DNA of 64,000 bases, taken from Cherax quadricarinatus (lineage: Eukaryota > Arthropoda > Malacostraca > Decapoda > Parastacidae). This document shows, one piece after another, positions 51,236 to 62,260 of this stretch; the stretch's first letter is position 1; each line of letters opens with the position of its first letter. A program made the position numbers and the translations under genes. The stretch covers positions 1,530,909 through 1,594,908 of the forward strand of contig NC_091374.1 of the NCBI RefSeq assembly GCF_038502225.1, written 5' to 3'. The notes below the pieces were generated by a model that made no database searches, had not been told where the DNA came from, and saw only the letters and a list, made by a program, of their open reading frames with translations.

Positions 51236-51689
51236 ACCCTTAATGTTTATATAACTAAGTCTGTCACATAGGAACATATCAAGTAATATATCCTCTTATT
51301 ATGGCTATGTTTAGATATTTTCAATTTTGTTTGAACTCGGAGCAATGGTAGCATGAAGCATAGCATTCTGAGTGCCTGGATAGAGTTGTGAGGAGTTACG
51401 AAGATATAGTATACCCCAACAGATACATGTAGTGTGATAATTCTCTCCTTGACCAAACATTGCTGACCTTCACTGTTGAGCTGTTGTAGTTGTGTGACGT
51501 GCCCCGAGTATGTTAAATTTTATTCGACGTTCATCACGCAACCATTTAGCATGCCTTCTCGACCAGTGAACTGGCAATTCAAAGGATAACAGTTCTGGGG
51601 CCCCACTGCTGCGCTTATCGTCCAGTTCAACCCACTAGTCACGTGGAAGTCGGCTACTTCAGCCAAGATGGCGTCATTTCAGCTGACTT
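51236..51689. other. Spacer before the tandem array
   Basis: No gene recognised. The - strand frame at 51247-51456 has no recognisable family. Confidence 0.4.
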
Positions 51690-51925
51690 GGTGGGTGGTA
51701 GACTTCCACAATTTGAGGTTGTCAGTCCCTCGGCCTGGAGAAGTTCAGTTCCATAGTCAGGAACTATCTGAAGATCAAGCGACAGTGCGGAGACTTAAAT
51801 ACTGTCGGAAGGAGAGGTGCAGAGTAGTAGTAGTAGTAGTAGTAGTAGTGAGAATGTAGCCACTGAGAGGTCAGGTCCCTCTCAGATCCAACAGTTCTCA
51901 CTTGAAAGGGTTGTCTAAGGCGTTC
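51690..51925 (-). repeat. Inverted partial unit of the hammerhead array
   Basis: Reverse complement of about 230 bp of the array unit, from the region ahead of the ribozyme back through the ACT run to AACGCCTTAGACAACCC. It faces the first forward unit, so the array starts with a head-to-head junction near 51925. Confidence 0.85.
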
Positions 51926-52140
51926 TGGCTACATTCTCACTACTACTACTACTACTACTCTGCACCTCTCCTTCCGACAGTATTTAATTCTCCGCACTGT
52001 CGCTTGATCTTCAGATAGTTCCTGACTATGGAACTGAACTTCTCCAGGCCGAGGGACTGACAACCTCAAATTCTACGACTTCAAGGGTGATGGACTGATT
52101 ACATCGTCTTCACATCTCTACTGTTCCTGCCTACTTTCTG

Positions 52141-52186
52141 TATTCGACTGAAGAAGCCTACTGTGTAGGCGAAACGTTTCGGAATA
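52141..52186 (+). ncRNA. Hammerhead-ribozyme-like motif, unit 1
   Basis: Core CTGAAGA (52148-52154) and GAAA (52171-52174). Stem II GCCTAC/GTAGGC closes a TGT loop. Stem I pairs TATTCGA (52141-52147) with TCG+AATA (52179-52186) with one bulged G at 52182. Helix III would be the palindromic ACGT at 52174-52177, which could only form between two molecules or units. Predicted cleavage follows 52178. One extra A (52155) sits between the core and stem II, so activity is uncertain. Confidence 0.6.
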
Positions 52187-52387
52187 AAGTTGCCTAACTG
52201 TTGCCTATGTGTCTTACCTACCAATCTGTCGGTATTGTATACCATTTTGATGTTCATCTTGTCAGACACTGCAACACATGGCCTCTTGGTACAGAAAACG
52301 CCTTAGACAACCCTTTCAAGTGAGAACCGTTGGATCTGAGAGGGACCTGACCTCTCAGTGGCTACATTCTCACTACTACTACTATCA

Positions 52388-52699
52388 TGTGGGGTTCGAA
52401 CACGTGGATAGGGTAAAGTAATACTCACGTAGGCTGGAAGTACGTATAATTACGAATAATGTGGGTAGCGCCCAAACAGCCGTACCTATCTCCTTGCTCA
52501 CTCTCGTCAGACTGACTGGCCGCCCACAGTACCCATATGTGAGGGGGTCTTTGAATACTGCTGTGGTCAGCACAATATGAATACAGACAGTGACTCAGGC
52601 AGAGAGGGTTGGTAGTGAGTCATCTACTGGTACACTGGTTACTGGTAACTGGTTACTACTACTGAGAGCTCAGTGACGCTAACGTATGTCGTCCCGACA
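52388..52699 (-). repeat. LTR (3' LTR), complete
   Basis: 312 bp; begins TGT at 52699 (read on -) and ends ACA at 52388. About 97% like the other copy by eye over their shared part, which differs by a 5-bp gap (near 52458 versus 55830). Confidence 0.8.
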
Positions 52700-53100
52700 T
52701 ACAACTAATACAAACTAGAGATGGCAGGAGTACGGCTTGGGCTGATTCTATACAATGTCAAAGTACACAACAATTGAACATTATAACATACATAAGTAGA
52801 ACATTGGAATGGAAGCTTACGTAACTGAAACTGTAATGCAATACAAGGTATAATATAGCACAACTCATCGAATGAAACTCAACGTTGGGATTACACAGTA
52901 GAAGTGATAAAAAAAATTTGATCGATCGATCTGTATTCATGTGATCTACGGATTCTGAGGAAGGAATATATACAAAGAAGTGTTTAACAGAAAGGCAGAT
53001 TCGGTGCACTCAAATCTAGACTGTTAACTCTCAGAACTCGAAGAGAACGTGAACACAAAAAAAATATTCTTGAATACTGATAAGTTGATACTATAATTAT

Positions 53101-54612
53101 TCATCTATACAGGTTATTTACATTTAACCCCAACTCTGCTAGGGTAAGATTAACATATGCAGAATGGGTGTCATCTCTGGGAGGATCAAACTCTGTTACA
53201 TTGGCTAACTCATGCTGTATTTGAGGCAAATCTGAATTGGAAGTTACAAATGATACTTGAGGATTTCTCAATACCTGTCGTGTACGTAGGGAATAACAAC
53301 ATTCAGGTTGATCGTCTGACTGAGTATCAGAGGAAGAGAGTACAGGATCAGGAGGATTGTCAGAGTCTGTCACATTAGTCTGGGTTGGAACATCATTATC
53401 ATCACATACTAACTTCATATGATCTAAATGCGATTCTTTATACTGACCAGTACTAATCTCTCTAACCTTATACTTATTACCAGTGATATGTTCAACTACT
53501 CGATAAGGACCAACAAACTTTTGATCAAGCTTTGGCATTGCAGACGTTTTGTTAAAGTTAGTCAGCATAACTCTTGAACCTACTTTGATTTTGGATGGCT
53601 TTGCTCGAGTGTTTGCGACTCTTGTAAATTCTGCTGTTGATTTATGAAGTGTTTCACGGATTCTTCTAAAAACACTTTGAGCTAAGCTGGTACGAGTTGC
53701 TATGAAATCATCAGGGTTGTAATTTGGTTTCGGATTAGAATATAACAACTCATAAGGCAAACGTTTATCTACACCGTACAATGCATAATGTGGAGTGTCA
53801 CCTATAGAAACATTGTAAGCAGAATTTATAGCACACTGCACATCAGGTATAACTTCATTCCAAGTTTCACTGTTGGGATTGATAGTGGCTCTCAAGACAT
53901 CAAGTACTTTCTTATTGGTTCGTTCCGCTAACCCATTGCTGGCAGGATGATGAGGAACAATGGTGGATTTAGAGATCTTGTACAAGGTGCACAAATTTTC
54001 AAGAATCTCATTACAGAATTCACCTCCATTATCTGTTACTAGGGACTTAGGGGTGGTATGCCTGCAGATAATGCGTTCTTTTAACGCTTTAGCTACTGTC
54101 TCGGCAGTCTTATCTGCAATAGGAACTAACTCACAATATCTGGTGAAATGGTCTACCATAACACACAGATGTTTGTTGCCTTGGAGGGAACATTGGAAAT
54201 TAGTTAACAAATCTAGCGCAACTCTTTCCCATGGTTCGCTAGTAGTTGGATACACTTGGATTGGATTAGGGCCATTAGCATTACCTTTATGTTGCATGCA
54301 GACACTACATTTCTTAACATACTCAGAAATATCAGTTGCCATATGAGGCCAAAAGTATTTCAATCTGGCTTGTTTTACTGAACGATCCATACCAGGGTGT
54401 GCAACACCTGGTACATCGTGAACTAGCTGTAAGGCTACATTCACTAGTGACTCTGGAATTACTAACTGGTATACTCTTCTGCTAGAAGTACCCAACTCGG
54501 CTGTTCGATACAGTAATTCTTGGTTCATGACAAAGTCACTGATGGGTGCTGGTGGCTTCACAGTAAGAATAAGATCTTCCTGGAGCAGGAATCGAATCAC
54601 ACCAGAACACAA
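53101..54612 (-). CDS. Ty3/gypsy integrase
   Basis: 503-codon frame. N-terminal HHCC zinc finger (His65, His72, Cys102, Cys105). Catalytic core with the D,D-35-E triad: Asp134 (VALDLLTNF), Asp194 (LVTDNGGEF), Glu230 (SNGLAERTN). A GPY/F-type C-terminal module follows (FVGPYRVVEHITGNKYKV), then an acidic, Ser-rich tail. The frame is intact. It normally is the last product of a Gag-Pol polyprotein; here the preceding pol domains are missing, so the start at 54612 is only the first ATG after the upstream stop. It inserts cDNA into chromosomes. Confidence 0.92.
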   Translation of the reverse strand: MCSGVIRFLLQEDLILTVKPPAPISDFVMNQELLYRTAELGTSSRRVYQLVIPESLVNVALQLVHDVPGVAHPGMDRSVKQARLKYFWPHMATDISEYVKKCSVCMQHKGNANGPNPIQVYPTTSEPWERVALDLLTNFQCSLQGNKHLCVMVDHFTRYCELVPIADKTAETVAKALKERIICRHTTPKSLVTDNGGEFCNEILENLCTLYKISKSTIVPHHPASNGLAERTNKKVLDVLRATINPNSETWNEVIPDVQCAINSAYNVSIGDTPHYALYGVDKRLPYELLYSNPKPNYNPDDFIATRTSLAQSVFRRIRETLHKSTAEFTRVANTRAKPSKIKVGSRVMLTNFNKTSAMPKLDQKFVGPYRVVEHITGNKYKVREISTGQYKESHLDHMKLVCDDNDVPTQTNVTDSDNPPDPVLSSSDTQSDDQPECCYSLRTRQVLRNPQVSFVTSNSDLPQIQHELANVTEFDPPRDDTHSAYVNLTLAELGLNVNNLYR

Positions 54613-55764
54613 GGGATCAGTTCTTTCTTACTGGAGGAATGAACAAACTCGGTGGAGTGGATGACTCCCTAACTCAAGGACATAAGGCAAAAAAAAAAAA
54701 ATAGAAGACGAGCGATAACACTGAAAAATATTGCAAAAATAACGAGTCAAAGAAACACTGAGTCTACACTGAAAACACAAGGTTTAGAGTACACAAGAAA
54801 TTCACTATAAATGTCTCACACACGCAAATGTCCTTAAATGCAAGAAAAATGTCTCTAAACAGAAAATTATCACTGAAGTCTGTAGTAGTCGACGGTGATG
54901 ACTGGTGATGAGGAAGGTTGTCCTGCGCGGTGATGACGCCGACACTCACACTGTCGTCGTGAAGAAATGCGCTTTCTCGGTGAACTCACATAACTGGCTT
55001 TATCGGTGGCGCTCAGCTACAATCTCTTGACCAATTATGTGAGCCAAAACAGTTCTAGGACCCGGTACAAGGGTGCAAACAACCACAGGTAGATGAGGTG
55101 GGTGGCTGGTGGTGGGTGGTTGGTGGTGGGTGGGTGGAGGGAGAGTGTATAGCGGTGGGTGAGGTGGTGACTCTCGCTGGCGCTCACTGGCGTGCACTCC
55201 ACTCACTACCCACGAAGGTGGCTTGATAAGCCACTATGCCACAGGGATGGTAAAGACCACTCTTAGCATCCAACTGGCATCCAACTGGGAGCACAAAGCG
55301 ATATATAGACAATACTTCAGAGGAACTTGCGTGGCTTACTTCTCTCTCTCAGCTGGGTTAGAAGCTGGGTTGGCTGACTGGCTTAACCCACGAGAATGGC
55401 TGACTGGAAGACATGTAACGATGCACACAGCACGGAGGAGCAGGTGGATGACAGGAGACAGGCTGGATGATAGGCTGACTGGCGTTCACTTCCACAGTCT
55501 GGCTTACTGACTGGCTTAATTGCAAAATCCGGGTCAACCCCTCAGAGATTGAAGCAATTAGCACACGAACTAAGCCAGGAAGCTTGAAACGGCTGCAACA
55601 GGCTTGCAGGCTGGAGGTGGAGGTTGTGAGGGGAGCGAGTAGCTTGAGATGGGTGAGACGGTTCACCTTTGACCCGCCGGCTACTCACAAACAGTCTTCT
55701 AACCTCTTGAAATACCCTTAAAAAGCTTAATTTCCACGCTCCACACCGGTGCCACCATTTATCA
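54613..55764. other. Internal noncoding region of the LTR element
   Basis: Downstream of the 5' LTR on the - strand. Rich in GGTGG/CCACC repeats (55090-55200). No gag or RT motif found in any frame. The segment just inside the LTR (TGGTGGCACCGGTGTGG on the - strand) is the likely primer-binding site, tRNA not identified. Confidence 0.6.
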
Positions 55765-56040
55765 TGTGGGGTTCGAACACGTGGATAGGGTAAAGTAATA
55801 CTCACGTAGGCTGGAAGTACGTATAATTACGGATGTGGGTAGCGCCCAAACAGCCGTACCTATCTCCTTGCTCACTCTCGTCAGACTGACTGGCCGCCCA
55901 CAGTACCCATATGTGAGGGGGTCTTTGAATACTGCTGTGGTCAGCACAATATGAATACAGACAGTGACTCAGGCAGAGAGGGTTGGTAGTGAGTCATCTA
56001 CTGGTACACTGGTTACTGGTAACTGGTTACTACTACTGAG
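55765..56040 (-). repeat. LTR (5' LTR), truncated
   Basis: Lacks about the first 35 bp present in the other LTR. It stops at an ACTACTACTGAG that merges into the array's ACT run, so the end was probably lost by slippage or recombination in the microsatellite. Confidence 0.75.
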
Positions 56041-56236
56041 ACTACTACTGCTACTCTGCACCTCTCCTTCCGACAGTATTTAAGTTTCCGCACTGTCGCT
56101 TGATCTTCAGATAGTTCCTGACTATGGAACTGAACTTCTCCAGGCCGAGGGACTGACAACCTCAAATTCTACGACTTCAAGGGTGATGGACTGATTACAT
56201 CGTCTTCACATCTCTACTGTTCCTGCCTACTTTCTG

Positions 56237-56282
56237 TATTCGACTGAAGAAGCCTACTGTGTAGGCGAAACGTTTCGGAATA
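56237..56282 (+). ncRNA. Hammerhead-ribozyme-like motif, unit 2
   Basis: Base-for-base identical to the motif at 52141-52186, including stem I, core, stem II, the extra A and the ACGT palindrome. Confidence 0.6.
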
Positions 56283-56661
56283 AAGTTGCCTATGTGTCTT
56301 ACCTACCAATCTGTTGGTATTGTATACCATTTTGATGTTCATCTTGTCAGACACTGCAACACATGGCCTCTTGGTACAGAAAACGCCTTAGACAACCCTT
56401 TCAAGTGAGAACCGTTGGATCTGAGAGGGACCTGACCTCTCAGTGGCTACATTCTCACTACTACTACTACTACTACTACTCTGCACCTCTCCTTCCAACA
56501 GTATTTAAGTCTCCGCACTGTCGCTTGATCTTCAGATAGTTCCTGACTATGGAACTGAACTTCTCCAGGCCGAGGGACTGACAACCTCAAATTCTATGAC
56601 TTCAAGGGTGATGGACTGATTACATCATCTTCACATCTCTACTGTTCCTGCCTACTTTCTG

Positions 56662-56707
56662 TATTCGACTGAAGAAGCCTACTGTGTAGGCGAAACGTTT
56701 CGGAATA
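56662..56707 (+). ncRNA. Hammerhead-ribozyme-like motif, unit 3
   Basis: Identical to unit 1, 425 bp after the unit 2 motif. Confidence 0.6.
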
Positions 56708-57094
56708 AAGTTGCCTAACTGTTGCCTATGTGTCTTACCTACCAATCTGTTGGTATTGTATACCAATTTGATGTTCATCTTGTCAGACACTGCAACACAT
56801 GGCCTCTTGGTACAGAAAACGCCTTAGACAACCCTTTCAAGTGAGAACTGTTGGATCTGAGAGAGACCTGACCTCTCAGTGGCTACATTCTCACTACTAC
56901 TACTACTACTACTATGCACCTCTCCTTCCGACAGTATTTAAGTCTCCGCACTGTCGCTTGATCTTCAGATAGTGCCTGACTATGGAACTGAACTTCTCCA
57001 GGCCGAGGGACTGACAACCTCAAATTCTACGACTTCAAGGGTGATGGACTAATTACATCGTCTTCACATCTCTACTGTTCCTGCCTACTTTCTG

Positions 57095-57140
57095 TATTCG
57101 ACTGAAGAAGCCTACTGTGTAGGCGAAACGTTTCGGAATA
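57095..57140 (+). ncRNA. Hammerhead-ribozyme-like motif, unit 4
   Basis: Identical to unit 1, 433 bp after the unit 3 motif, although flanks differ (e.g. GTGCCTGAC versus GTTCCTGAC upstream). Confidence 0.6.
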
Positions 57141-57229
57141 AAGTTGCCTAATTGTTGCCTATGTGTCTTACCTACCAATCTGTCGGTATTGTATACCATT
57201 TTGATGTTCATCAGGTCCAGCTCACACCC

Positions 57230-58315
57230 ACTCATGCCTTATCATGCCTTTGGTAATTTTTAGACTATTATGGCATGATCTTGGATGCACTTGAAGACAA
57301 GCAAAATGCAGGTGTAATACACAATGACTGTGCAAAAGCCGTTGGCACGTGTGAACCCAAAGAGTTATAGAACCGGTGAAATTAGGGAGTGTTACAGTGA
57401 AAAGTTCTACCCCTCAAGGCAAGGTACTCGCCCTACTTCTCTCTCAAGTCAGATATACAAGGACGTAAATCATAGCACTGTAACATCCCTTGCAGACGAT
57501 ACTGCAGCGCTGTATGATCCTGGTGGTTTAGCTCTTAGTTTTGATTATAATGTATGTTGTATGACCCTTGTAGGTTTAGCGCTTTTATTATAATTATGTA
57601 GACGATACTAAAATTTGTAGGAGAGTGGCAGCCATAGAAGACACTCAACATCCAGGTTGATAGTGACCAAATATTCTAGTGGGCTACTGATAATATGATG
57701 CTCAATACAAATTTCAATAGAATGTAAGTCAAATGTGAGAGACCTACGAGTGATAATGTTAGATCTTACGTTCAAGGAGTACAACAACGATGATACTGTT
57801 TAGGTCAAGTGTTCTCTCTAGGCTGGAGTACTGTTGTATACCAACAGCTTCCTTCAAGGCATGCGAAATTGCTGAGTTGGAAAATGTAAAGAGAAACTTC
57901 ACAGCTCGCATAAACTCGGTCAAGCATCTAAATTACTGTGGGCACTTTGTCCCTAGAACTGTACTCCTTAGAACGCAGGCGAGAAAGATACATAAGCTAC
58001 ACCTGTAAGATACTGGAGGGACGGGTCCCGAATCTACACACCAAAATTACTACTCAGAGGCTTGGCAGATAGTCAAGGGACCACGACTCTTGAATACCCT
58101 CCCTTCCTGCATAAAGGCGATTACCAACAACCCTATAGCTGTCTTCAACAGGAAACTCGACAGATTTCTCAATACAACTGATCAGCCGGGTTGTGGTGCA
58201 CATCCTTGTGGTTTAGCGCTTCTTTTTTTTATTATAATAATAATGTGGTGCATATGCCGGCGTGCAGGTAGCAGGCACTAACGGTTAGATTGATCAGGCC
58301 AACAACTAGGACTTC
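57230..58315 (+). pseudogene. Degraded CR1-like LINE
   Basis: Pieces align with 49950-51200: AMILDALEDKQNAGVI-like, VLSRLEYCCIPTASFKACEI, FTARINSVKHLNY, and the tail with GATCAGCCGGGTTGTGG. GCGCT-repeat scraps are inserted at 57510-57600 and 58200-58245. Many frameshifts. Confidence 0.75.
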
Positions 58316-60009
58316 AGGTAGCCGCTAAACCCGTGTGGATTATTCAGCGCAAGGAGTGATTAAGACTGGAACCTTCGTCTGGTAATCACAAAACAGTCAG
58401 GATTCCTGTTGTACTCTTCATAAAGAGTTAAACTAGTGTGAATAATTCAGTACAAAGGAGCGATGCAGACTCCGTCCATTACTCTCTGTCAAGATCTATG
58501 ACCAGTTTTAGTTTAGTTTAATATGTTTATTATGCACCCCATACCCATCCTGTGGGCGGTAGTCAAAAGATTACAGAGGTACATAATTGGTCCAGGGACT
58601 GGACTCCAAAGTTTTGATAGCTGAGCAACCTTAAATATGAAAATGTTTGGTAAACAATAGTGTGTGAAACAAGAAACAAGTAAAGTATGGGAAGACAAAG
58701 ATGACCGTTGAACAGCGGCAACCACAGGACCTTGACGCCAGGGAAGGGAGGGAGGGAGGGAGCGAGCCAGGCCTCTCATATGATGGCAGGGGAGAGCTGG
58801 CTTCTCATGTGTAGGGAGGGGACAAGGCCTCTCTTGTTATAGGAGGGGGACCTGCCTCTCTTGTCAGGGGAGGAAGGATGGATGGCTTGGGGAGGGGGGG
58901 ATGGGCAGGCCACTTTGAAGAAGGGATGTGGGGGTAGACAGCTTGGGAAGGGGGAGAAAAACGGCTGGGGAAGGAGGATAGACGGGGAAATAAAGCAAAT
59001 GGTGCTAAGGGAAAACGTAGATATAAAAAGAGAAGACTCAGGGGAAGTGCTAATCTCGTGAGGGTCATACAGCGCCTGGGATACAGATGTAGAAAGGAAT
59101 CAGGTTAGATCCGAGGACTCGGGGGTTGCTCCAATTTCTGGTATCAGGAGCTCTTCACAAGCATCACAGCATCCCCTTAAAACTATTTTAACAAAAGCTG
59201 GATGAGTACAGCTGCCCTGGGATCCCTAAGTACCCTGATGAGTCTTTTGCCTAGCTAATTAAGGAACTTCGATGCACTCTTTCTCCATGAGCGAAGGGTC
59301 TCCGAGCCTATGGAAAAAACATATAATGATGGCCACCTATGAATAAACAAGTAAAATAGAAAAATTAAAGGAAATATAAAAAATAATCTCATATATGAGA
59401 AATATTTTGTACGTACTAACACCAATTTAGAGTGCTGAGGATAGCTAAGAAAGAACCCGAAACAGTGGATTTAAGTTTGAGCTGAACAAGTCGATAAGTA
59501 GTGTTATTGGGTAGCTTCAAAAAGTAGTAAGAATGGATGGGTTTTATGACCTGCCTAGTATGGACCAGTAGGCCTATCGCCGTACCCCTCTATTCTTGGT
59601 TTCTTAAATTACATCTTGGGAAAACACAGGATGGGGGATGATAATGAAACAACAAAGTATAGTGACACATATCAATAATTTGATAATACCCGCATGCAGA
59701 GAGAAACAGCACAAACAAAACACTATTTCAATCCCCGTCAATAACGGAGGAGGATGTGGTTAGGTTTACAAATGGAAGGAAGGAAGGAATTATATGTACA
59801 TTAATAAAGTGCCAGAACAGAACTGGGAACAAATAATATTAAAAACAATAAGAATTAGAATGGAAAGCAGCTGAGGTAAGCAGGAGCCTCACGCTACACT
59901 ACACTTCTTTGTGTGCTCCACGTGGGGCAAGTCGACACTAGATCCTGAGTCACCCCCACCACTCCTACACATACGTGCTCTCTTCCTCCCTCACTCTTTC
60001 ACATCTACA
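58316..60009. other. Low-complexity spacer
   Basis: 58523-58580 is the inverted dispersed repeat also at 1117-1166. 58740-59000 is G-rich (GGGA and GGGGA blocks). 59045-59180 is a diverged GCGCT-type repeat. No gene. Confidence 0.45.
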
Positions 60010-60500
60010 TAAGAACAAAATAAGAAGGAACACTGTAGCAGGCCTACTGGCCCATGCGAGGCAGGTCCAAGTCTCCCACCGGCTTAAGTTGATGGCCCAA
60101 CCTAGTCAGGTCAGGTCACATCCATTTAAGGAACACGGCATCAGGCCTAGTAGCACAAGCTAACCATGTCGAAATCACACCCACCCAAACCCACTCATGT
60201 ATTTATCTAACCTATTTTTAAAACTACATAACGTTTTAGCTTCTATGACGGTACTCGGAGTTTGTTCCACTCATTCACAACTCTATTACCAAACCAGTGC
60301 TTTTCTTTATCCTTCCTGAATGTGAATTTTTCTAACTTGAAACCATTGCTGCGAGTCCTGTCTTCGCTAAATATTTTTAGCGTGCTAATTACATCCCCTT
60401 TATTTATTCCTGTTTTCCATTTATACACTTCAATAATTATTGGGTGGCATCTCTTATTTAGAAGTGAACATATAGGTAGTACCAGCCATCCCATGAGTTA
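60010..60500 (-). pseudogene. LINE C-terminal fragment, third CR1/L2-like family
   Basis: On the - strand 60494-60243 reads VYKWKTGINKGDVISTLKIF, then TRSNGFKLEKFTFRKDKEKH and WFGNRVVNEWNKLRVPS, the conserved end of CR1/L2-type RTs (…FFxxRVVNxWNxLP). The rest is 3' UTR. The A-rich end lies at about 60010. Confidence 0.75.
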
Positions 60501-60589
60501 CAATACCTGAAGGTGTGTAAAAAGGATAATATGCAAATGACATTTTAAAATGTTTCATCTGCAAGATATACTTCCTGTTTCCCAGTGAG

Positions 60590-61325
60590 CCACGAACAAC
60601 AATACCGTATTCGGTGAAGACAAATTTCAGTTATTAAGATACGGAAAAGCTGAGGAATTAAAGATTGAAACGGAATATAAGACAAACTCGAATCATTCAA
60701 CATAGCAGAAATTCAATGTGAGAAACATGGGAATAACAATGTCAGACGATCTCACATTGAAGGTTGACAATGTTATTGCAACGGAAAGGAAAATAACAGA
60801 CCGTGTAAACTAGAACATTCAAAACTAGTGATGCTGATCCAATGATGAGTCTCTTCAAATCACTTGCTCTCTCTAGGATAGAGTTTTGTTGCGAATGGTT
60901 TTCCCTTCTCCAAAGCAGGAGAAATTGCAGAACTAAAAAAAAAAAAAACGCACAGAGAATATTGAATGTCCGTATAAAAGTATGTACAGCATCTGATCAG
61001 GAACTTTAAAAATCCCTCGAACTGTACTCTTGGGGCATAAGCGAAAATGATACATCATAATCTACATATGCCAAGCCTGTCCACTAAAATTATTCTGTAT
61101 GAAAACATGAGGCTTGGCAGACGGTGCAAAATACCTCTAGTGAAAAGGAGGAGGCCGACAGGTACATTAAGAAATAACTCAAGACCCTCCATGGGTGTCT
61201 TTATGAGGAAACTTGGTAAGTTCCTCAAAGTCAGTATCTGGCCAGCCGGACACGTTGGTTGATCAGACCAGCAACCAAGAGGCCTGGTCTGAGACCGGAC
61301 CTCCAGGGGGCGGTGATCCCGGGAA
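60590..61325 (+). pseudogene. Degraded CR1-like LINE
   Basis: Diverged copy of 50370-51220: FGEDKFQLLRYGKAEELKIE-like start, LFKSLALSRIEFC, RLGRRCKIPLVKRRRPTGTL, and the GC-rich tail ending CGGTGATCCCGGGAA. Confidence 0.75.
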
Positions 61326-61780
61326 ATGACTACAAGTATAAGTTTTATGAATTGATAACATCTCTGGTGAACGAAGTGTCTTAAAACAAAATGTCATAAC
61401 TCTCACACTGTCTTATTTACAGTCGGTAAATTCTATCATTATTACCATACCTGAAGATGCCCACTAAAACAACTTTCCACTTACAATATCAACTCCATCC
61501 ACTTAGCAATATTCAAGTATCTCAAATTATCGAGATCTATTCGCAGTAAAATCCAGCATATTATCTGTTCAAAATAGAAACTGGTTTCAGACAAGGTTAT
61601 ATAACATTTTTTTCAGTAAACAAGAATGTACAGGTTAGAGAGAATAGCCTCGGGTTCTACGTGACAAAAACGCCATCCTGCATGAGAGCGTTCTAACCTT
61701 GTAAAATGTCATATACATCAGGATAACAGCACACTGTAGCTGTACATATAAAACGATGCCCATCTCCCACCACAAGTGAT
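61326..61780. other. Spacer
   Basis: Nothing recognised. Confidence 0.4.
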
Positions 61781-62260
61781 ACAAGTGCATATTTCAACCT
61801 TTCCATGTGTTATGCAGCTCCTGCTTTGCCAGACGTGTTTACCAGTAGACAACTACGCAGTCAGATGAGTTTTAGTATTCAATTGCCATGGGTTCGAGCC
61901 CCGGGATTTATTTGCAATCTTGTTATTACAATTTCGTGCGTCGTATCAAGCCTCCTGGTTGTCGACCTGATCTATCAGGCTGTTGATGGTGGCCGCTAGT
62001 AGCCAGATCGACAAAGAACTAAGTTGAGGAACATATCCAGTTCTTTCTTGAAAACAGCTACAAGGTTTGTTGATAATTCCCCCTTATGCATAATAGGTAA
62101 AATGTCCTCGTCATTTTACAATACTGAAGTATGTCTTAAGTCTGTCGTAACTGAAGATCTGGTGACTGTCAGCTTGAAGATTTACTCTGTGCTCAATGGA
62201 TACCATTCATACAGATTCTAATATCATCTGCAATACATGATACAGCACTGTGAATTAGGT
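61781..62260 (-). repeat. tRNA-like head and inverted CR1-tail fragment
   Basis: 61790-61915 (+) ends in GGGTTCGAGCCCCGGG, a B-box-like T-arm. 61945-62010 is the inverse of the CR1-like tail (CTGATCTATCAGGCTGTTGA). The rest is unassigned. Confidence 0.5.

Larger units (their letters stand above)
52388..56040 (-). mobile_element. Ty3/gypsy-type LTR element, integrase-only, inside the array
   Basis: Two LTR copies (52388-52699, 55765-56040) on the - strand, starting TGTCGGGACGACA in the complete copy and ending CCCCACA. The left flank ends in an ACT run and the right flank continues it, so insertion was into the array's microsatellite. Between the LTRs there is only an integrase frame and ~1.15 kb without recognisable gag, protease, RT or RNase H. 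Confidence 0.82.
51938..57212 (+). repeat. Tandem array, ~430-bp units with hammerhead-like motif (four units)
   Basis: Units: 51938-52387, about 56041-56455, 56456-56885 and 56886-57212 (last one partial). The first and second are separated by an LTR element. Motif spacing is 425 and 433 bp between units 2-3 and 3-4. Each unit has an ACT microsatellite, a CTGCACCTCTCCTTCC block, the ribozyme-like motif, a GGAATAAAGTTGCCTA stretch and a short ATG-started frame (MASWYRKRLRQPF). Confidence 0.9.

Noticed and set aside
55000..55206. Pro/His-rich 68-codon frame as a gag remnant
   Set aside because: No nucleocapsid knuckle or capsid motif; composition reflects GGTGG repeats.
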